DNA of 64,000 nucleotides from Paralysiella testudinis (GTDB taxonomy: Bacteria; Pseudomonadota; Gammaproteobacteria; Burkholderiales; Neisseriaceae): positions 372,001 through 436,000 of the forward strand of contig NZ_CP069798.1 of the NCBI RefSeq assembly GCF_016894345.1. The letters are read 5' to 3'. The translations under genes and the position numbers were made by a program. Positions 60,172 to 64,000 of this stretch are shown here, piece after piece. Position 1 is the first letter of the stretch, and every line of letters begins with the position of its first letter. The notes beneath the pieces were generated by a model that saw nothing but the letters and a program-made list of their open reading frames with translations, did not search any database and was not told the origin of the DNA.

Positions 60172-61002
60172 TTAGAGACACCTCCCCAAGCTGCGCCGCC
60201 ACAACCACAGCAGCAATAAGGCCAGCAGCGGCCCCACATACACCAGCACCAATGCTGCCGGTGATAGTTTAAGCTGCAATAGCAGGCCTGTTTCGGCGGC
60301 CAGTGCCCAAGCATTGTGGATGCTGTGCGCCATCACCGGAGCCCATAAATTGCCTGCCCACAAATACAGCAAGGCAAAAATCAGGCCCATCACAAATAAG
60401 GCGCCAAACTGCGCATCTTGCCCCCCGCCACCGTGCGAGTCGGCAAATAAAAACGCCGACAACAGCAAAGCCACCAATAAACATAAAGCCGCCGCCCAAG
60501 GTGACTGCGCCCATGCGTAGCGCCTTAAGCCGTCGTACAGGCTGCGAAACAGCAGCACACGAAACAGGGCTTCTTCACCAAGTGGTGCGAACACCACAAT
60601 AAGCAATACCAGCGCCACATCATGTCCACTATTTTGGCCAAAACCAAAAGAGCGCAAAACTTGCTCAAGGCTCTGTGCGGCGTCATCGCCGCTGCTGACA
60701 AAATAAGCCGACCATGCCTTCAACAGCAGCACGCCGAATACGGTAATTGCTACCGTACGCCAAACAGTACCCGGCAAAATTGCCAGCCCCAAATGCGCCA
60801 AACTGCGCGGGCGCAGCAATAGCCACGGCAAGCCGGTGGCCAACACAACAAACAGCAGCAACTTCGCTATTTCGCCCCATGTTGATTTTAAGCCCAGCGT
60901 GGTCAATCCGCCCAGTATCAGGATGAACATCAACGCAGCCAAAGGTGCAATCCACCAGCGCAGCTGACTGCGCGGCAAAATAAACCAACGGTGTATATTC
61001 AT
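60172..61002 (-). CDS. CPBP-family intramembrane metalloprotease
   Basis: A 276-aa polytopic membrane protein. It has seven to eight hydrophobic segments and the motifs of the CPBP (CAAX-protease-like) family: EEALFRVLLFRSLYDGLRRY (EExxxR) near residue 150 and the later HSIHNAW (HxxxN) near residue 237, which together form the predicted metal site. A Gly/His-rich loop (SHGGGGQDAQ) lies between. Members act in membrane protein processing or bacteriocin immunity; which applies here cannot be told. Confidence 0.88.
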   Translation of the reverse strand: MNIHRWFILPRSQLRWWIAPLAALMFILILGGLTTLGLKSTWGEIAKLLLFVVLATGLPWLLLRPRSLAHLGLAILPGTVWRTVAITVFGVLLLKAWSAYFVSSGDDAAQSLEQVLRSFGFGQNSGHDVALVLLIVVFAPLGEEALFRVLLFRSLYDGLRRYAWAQSPWAAALCLLVALLLSAFLFADSHGGGGQDAQFGALFVMGLIFALLYLWAGNLWAPVMAHSIHNAWALAAETGLLLQLKLSPAALVLVYVGPLLALLLLWLWRRSLGRCL

Positions 61003-61065
61003 TTCACTTGGTCTCCAGAACTATCTGGTTACTTGATTGTATTTTATATAAATTTTAAAACACAG

Positions 61066-61147
61066 ATAACAAGGCGGAACTGATTTGCTGGGTGCTTCAG
61101 CACTTTAGTAAATCGTTTACTTTGAGCTGAGCCACAGGCAGTACAAG
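61066..61147. repeat. Correia-element internal fragment
   Basis: It contains GGGTGCTTCAGCAC and AGTAAATCGTTTACTTTGAG in the same order as the piece at 53611-53675. It lies directly beside the complete element at 61148. Confidence 0.5.
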
Positions 61148-61248
61148 TATAGTGAATTAAATTTGAACCAATACTGCGTTGCCTCGCCGTACTATCTGTA
61201 CTGTCTGCGGCTCGTCGCCTTGCTTTAATTCAAATTTAATCCACTACA
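61148..61248. mobile_element. Correia repeat enclosed element, short class
   Basis: About 101 bp with inverted ends TATAGTGAATTAAATTTGAA and complement, interior CTGCGTTGCCTCGCC, GTACTATCTGTACTG and CGGCTCGTCGCCTTG. This is the form of the short class of neisserial Correia elements. One end carries TATAGTGAA in place of the usual TATAGTGGA. Confidence 0.75.
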
Positions 61249-61332
61249 GTACAGCACGGCGGGCCAACGCAGTTAGTAGGTTGTTTTGTAAAATTGGTAT
61301 TATTTTTTAGAATTGGTAATAAGTTGCGTATT
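61249..61332. other. ATACCAATTCTA-type end sequences
   Basis: After the Correia element, partial copies of the end sequence found at 25451-25664 occur in inverse orientation (TTGTAAAATTGGTATT, TTTTAGAATTGGTAAT). No gene is seen. Confidence 0.5.
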
Positions 61333-62232
61333 TCAACGGTATTTCGCCAGCGCTGCACGGATTTGCGGCAGGGCGGCGCGGGCGGCTTGTTCGCCCAGCT
61401 GGATGGCTTGTGCTTTTTCGTCAAAGCCGCCCACGGCGCCCAAGCGCTGCACTTGCGGTTTGATGACCACATCGGCCTTGCTCAATTCGCTGTTTAATGC
61501 CGCCGCGCTCATGATGTTGAGGCTTTGATCCAAATAGGCCAAAAAGCCACCGCTGCCCAGCTTGGCCGGACGGGCGGAAATATCGACTGCAATCACCACA
61601 TTGGCGCCCATATTGCGCGCTGCCGTTACCGGCACCGGCGCCACCAAGCCACCATCAACATAACGCTTGCCGTTAATCACGGTGGGCTGGAATACATTGG
61701 GAATGCTCACCGAAGCGCGCACGGCCTGCCCTGCATTGCCGTAGTTAAACGCGGCCATGCGCCCGGTGCCGAATTCGGTGGCCACGGCGGCAAATTTTTT
61801 CGGGAACTGTTGGATTTGGCGGTTGCGCACTTTCTGGTTGATAAAGTCTTGCAGCTTGTCGCCTTTGATAAAGCCGCTGGTGGAGAGCGTTAAATCCACC
61901 ACATCGGTTTTTTGCAGGATTTCCGCTTCCAGCTCCAGCCGGTCCGGGCTCATGCCCGAAGCGTAGAGGCTGCCCACCACCGCCCCGGCGCTGGTGCCGG
62001 TAACGATGTCCACCGGAATGCGGTTTTCCTGCAATACTTTTAATACGCCGATATGGGCAAAGCCTTTGGATGCGCCGCCGCCCAAGGCCAGTGCCACCAC
62101 GGCCTTGGGTTTGGCGGGTGCTGCGGGCGGGCTGCTTTTGCCCAAGCCTAAGCTGCCGCAACCGGACAATAATAAGCCGGCGGCGGCCAACAGCAGTGCG
62201 GCGCGGCGGGTAATGGTGTTGGTTTGAAACAT
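61333..62232 (-). CDS. Patatin-like phospholipase lipoprotein (RssA-like)
   Basis: A 299-aa serine hydrolase. A signal peptide with lipobox (LLLSGCGS, Cys25) is followed by a Pro/Ala-rich linker. The patatin domain shows the oxyanion loop LALGGGASKGFAHIGVL, the nucleophile in GTSAG and the catalytic Asp in VDGGLVAPVPV, forming the Ser-Asp dyad. It probably acts on phospholipids at the membrane surface. It stands alone between repeats and the bioC-bioH pair; an uptake sequence of the Eikenella type lies upstream at about 62272. Confidence 0.9.
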   Translation of the reverse strand: MFQTNTITRRAALLLAAAGLLLSGCGSLGLGKSSPPAAPAKPKAVVALALGGGASKGFAHIGVLKVLQENRIPVDIVTGTSAGAVVGSLYASGMSPDRLELEAEILQKTDVVDLTLSTSGFIKGDKLQDFINQKVRNRQIQQFPKKFAAVATEFGTGRMAAFNYGNAGQAVRASVSIPNVFQPTVINGKRYVDGGLVAPVPVTAARNMGANVVIAVDISARPAKLGSGGFLAYLDQSLNIMSAAALNSELSKADVVIKPQVQRLGAVGGFDEKAQAIQLGEQAARAALPQIRAALAKYR

Positions 62233-62315
62233 AGGGATTCCTTAAATTATGAGCGGTTTTTTAATGTTTTTAGGCTACCTGAAAGCATTGGCGGTCGGAT
62301 GCCTGAATTGTTAAC

Positions 62316-63110
62316 TTAAACCCGCCGCTGCGGATAAAACTGCACCAAGGCCGCGTTTTCAGGCAGCTTTAGTTTTTTGAGCGCATGGCCGTACACCAGC
62401 TCTAAGGTGATGTCGCGCAATTCGCCGCTGGCCCAGCCTTGTTGCAGGGCGGCTTCGGCGGCGGCTTCATCGGCCAGTTGCAAGCTCGCCCACAGGCCGC
62501 ACACGCGCATATCGGCCACAAAACCGGCGGCGCTGGCGTATTGCAGGGTACGTTTTTCCATGTCCATCACCGGGTCGTAAAAGCCGTGGTGAAACAGCAT
62601 ATCGCCGATATCGTGCATGTCCGGCAGCAATGGCGCGGCCACCTCAATGCCGTGGGCACGCCAATAGGCCAACACTTCTTTAAGGCTGTCGGGGCCGAAA
62701 TGGGTAAAAAACAGCAGGCCGTCGGGCTTGAGCGCTGCTGCCCAATTTTCAAATACCGCCACCGGGTCGGGCTGCGCCACCAGGCTTAAATTGGCCCACA
62801 GCATATCGGCGGCTTCGTTTTCAGGCAGCCTGTGGCTGGCGTGCTGCGGCGGCAATTTACCGCTGAGTTTTTGCCACAGGTTTTGCTGCTGTTTGCGCTG
62901 TGCCAAGGCTGCCTGAAGGTATTCGGCACGGCCGTCGTATTCGGCAAACTGCGCTTGCGGATAGCGGGCGTGTAGTAAGGTGTGGCTGTGGTTGCCGTCG
63001 GCACCGGCCAGAATAATCTGTTGCGGCACCGCTTTGATGGCCGGCAAACGTTCGTCGAGCGTGGTGGCCAAATGTTGGTGCAAAAACCAGTCGTTGTTGC
63101 TTAGTGTCAT
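62316..63110 (-). CDS. bioC: Malonyl-ACP O-methyltransferase BioC
   Basis: A 264-aa SAM-dependent methyltransferase that caps malonyl-ACP at the start of biotin synthesis. Seen: the glycine-rich SAM loop is weak (IILAGADGNHSH), but the later NLSLVAQPDP, LFFTHFGPDSLKEV and DMHDIGDMLFHHGFYDPVMD are typical BioC blocks. Its start overlaps the bioH stop (ATGA), so the esterase that removes this methyl is made together with it. Two uptake sequences are embedded in the coding region (about 62822 and 62906). Confidence 0.88.
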   Translation of the reverse strand: MTLSNNDWFLHQHLATTLDERLPAIKAVPQQIILAGADGNHSHTLLHARYPQAQFAEYDGRAEYLQAALAQRKQQQNLWQKLSGKLPPQHASHRLPENEAADMLWANLSLVAQPDPVAVFENWAAALKPDGLLFFTHFGPDSLKEVLAYWRAHGIEVAAPLLPDMHDIGDMLFHHGFYDPVMDMEKRTLQYASAAGFVADMRVCGLWASLQLADEAAAEAALQQGWASGELRDITLELVYGHALKKLKLPENAALVQFYPQRRV

Positions 63111-63859
63111 GGATGGGTATGCCAGAATTGGGTGAGCAGCGCGCTAAATTCGGCCGGATGGCTTAAAAACGGTGCGTGAGCGGCTTGATGGATGATTTCC
63201 AAACGGCTGTGGTGCAAATGGCGGTGTAGGTATGCGCCCATGCGCGGCGGGGTGATGCTGTCTTTATCGCCATACACCAGCAGCACCGGGCAGTGAATCT
63301 GTGCCAGCAACGGGCGGGCGTCGGCTTCAGACAAGGCGTCCAGCGCCGCCGCCAGCGCCACCGGTGCGCCGTATTGGGTGAGCTGCGGCATTACTTCGGC
63401 CAGCCGTTCGCGCCGTTGCGGCACATACAGCAGTTGCAGCTCGATAAATTGGCGCAGGTATTTATGGTAATCTTGGCCAAACAAGGCCAGCATTTTCGCC
63501 AGCGCCGGTTGGCTTAAGCCTTCGGGATAATCGGCAGCGGCTTGGAATTTGGCGAAGCTGGCGCACAAACACAAGGTTTGCACTTTTTCGGGATGGCGCG
63601 CCGCCAAATAAAGCGCCACCAAGCCGCCCAAAGACCAGCCCACCACATGCGCGGGCGCGTGAATTTCAGCGGCCAGTGCATCAGCAGTGGCCGCCAAATC
63701 AAAGTGGCCGTGAAACGCCGCCGCGCCGTGGCCGGGCAAATCCGGCGTATGCCACGCCGCGCGGATGGCCGCCGGCATGGTGTGGTGCAAAGGGTCGAAC
63801 ACATGGTGGTTGGCCGCCCAGCCGTGCAGCAAATACACCGGAGCAAAAGGATCGGACAT
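63107..63859 (-). CDS. bioH: Pimeloyl-ACP methyl ester carboxylesterase BioH
   Basis: A 250-aa alpha/beta hydrolase that releases pimeloyl-ACP from its methyl ester. Seen: the oxyanion HGWAANHHVFDPL, the nucleophile elbow GWSLGGLVALYLA, the Asp in VYGDKDSITPP and the His in IHQAAHAPFLSHP. The length is normal. It precedes bioC with an overlap. Its ATG at 63857-63859 shares the palindrome CATG with the ATG of the divergent comF gene, so each gene's ribosome site lies inside the other's coding region. Confidence 0.9.
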   Translation of the reverse strand: MSDPFAPVYLLHGWAANHHVFDPLHHTMPAAIRAAWHTPDLPGHGAAAFHGHFDLAATADALAAEIHAPAHVVGWSLGGLVALYLAARHPEKVQTLCLCASFAKFQAAADYPEGLSQPALAKMLALFGQDYHKYLRQFIELQLLYVPQRRERLAEVMPQLTQYGAPVALAAALDALSEADARPLLAQIHCPVLLVYGDKDSITPPRMGAYLHRHLHHSRLEIIHQAAHAPFLSHPAEFSALLTQFWHTHP

Positions 63860-64000
63860 GCAAACACCGCCTTCCTGGTTAGCAAAACTGGGGCACGCCG
63901 TGTGGGGCGCGCCGCGCTGCGTATTATGCCACGAAACCGCATCCGGGCACGACGGCCTGTGCCCGGGCTGCCGGCACGATTTGCGCCTGCTCTACACCGA
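63858..64000 (+). CDS. comF: ComF family protein, N-terminal part (runs off the right edge)
   Basis: An ATG at 63858 preceded by AAAGGAT opens a frame to the window end: MQTPPSWLAKLGHAVW, then CVLCHETASGHDGLCPGC, a four-Cys zinc ribbon characteristic of the ComF N-terminus. The phosphoribosyltransferase domain lies outside the window. ComF takes part in natural transformation in other bacteria, which fits the abundance of uptake sequences here. bioH and comF are often neighbours in proteobacteria. Confidence 0.8.
   Translation, partial: MQTPPSWLAKLGHAVWGAPRCVLCHETASGHDGLCPGCRHDLRLLYT

Overview
The window comes from a beta-proteobacterium of the family Neisseriaceae outside the classical Neisseria genus. 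The main evidence is the DNA uptake sequence: AGGCTGCCTGAA occurs dozens of times, often as inverted pairs that form terminators, with a few AGGCTACCTGAA copies. The first is the dialect described for Simonsiella-like genera, the second for Eikenella. Gene order (hisHA-orf-hisFIE-tatABC) and a Correia-type repeat also fit Neisseriaceae.

Left arm (1-22.5 kb). On the minus strand lie a partial membrane gene, a DUF2069 gene, tatCBA, and hisE, hisI, hisF, a small membrane gene, hisA and hisH. Next come a cyclophilin-like lipoprotein, a hexapeptide acetyltransferase and a Tat-exported alpha/beta hydrolase, divergent from a LysR regulator. A gltIJKL glutamate/aspartate importer, hisB-hisC, phoH-DUF4126-prmC, a beta-propeller-like gene, maf, an SDR gene, a frameshifted IS110 copy and a yqaA-like gene follow.

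Centre (22.6-48.8 kb). This is a surface/secretion island on the minus strand. It holds an RTX lipase of the Serratia LipA type, a 1.2 kb repeat-rich spacer, a giant BapA/LapA-like RTX adhesin locus (25734-42353), an OmpA-domain lipoprotein, and a complete type I secretion system: HlyD-type adaptor, LapB-type ABC transporter and TolC-type outer membrane protein. The adhesin carries four 249-bp units, one hybrid unit and twenty units of about 606 bp. In 19 of 21 tracts a G5 run reads G4, so the gene is frame-broken as written. Restoring the frame gives one protein of about 5,545 aa. Every clear frameshift in the window (this gene, the IS110 copy, the IS481 copy) can be explained by one base missing from a short homopolymer inside multi-copy DNA. 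That makes consensus error the leading explanation, ahead of real decay.

Right arm (48.9-64 kb). It opens with a nested set of mobile elements: an intact IS5-family element and a 173-bp MITE, both inside an older MITE with TA target duplication. A Mu-like portal remnant fused to an IS1106-like remnant follows. Then come mgtE, a tandem pair of secreted paralogues, purB, a quinone oxidoreductase-like gene, a small secreted protein whose 5' end abuts an IS481 copy, a gene truncated by the same IS, prfB with its programmed +1 frameshift, a CPBP protease, a Correia element, a patatin-like lipoprotein, bioC-bioH, and the start of comF, whose start codon overlaps that of bioH.

Functionally, the left arm supplies histidine synthesis, Tat export and amino-acid uptake. 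The centre is a self-contained adhesion/biofilm and exoenzyme module with its own exporter. No rRNA, tRNA or CRISPR array was seen.
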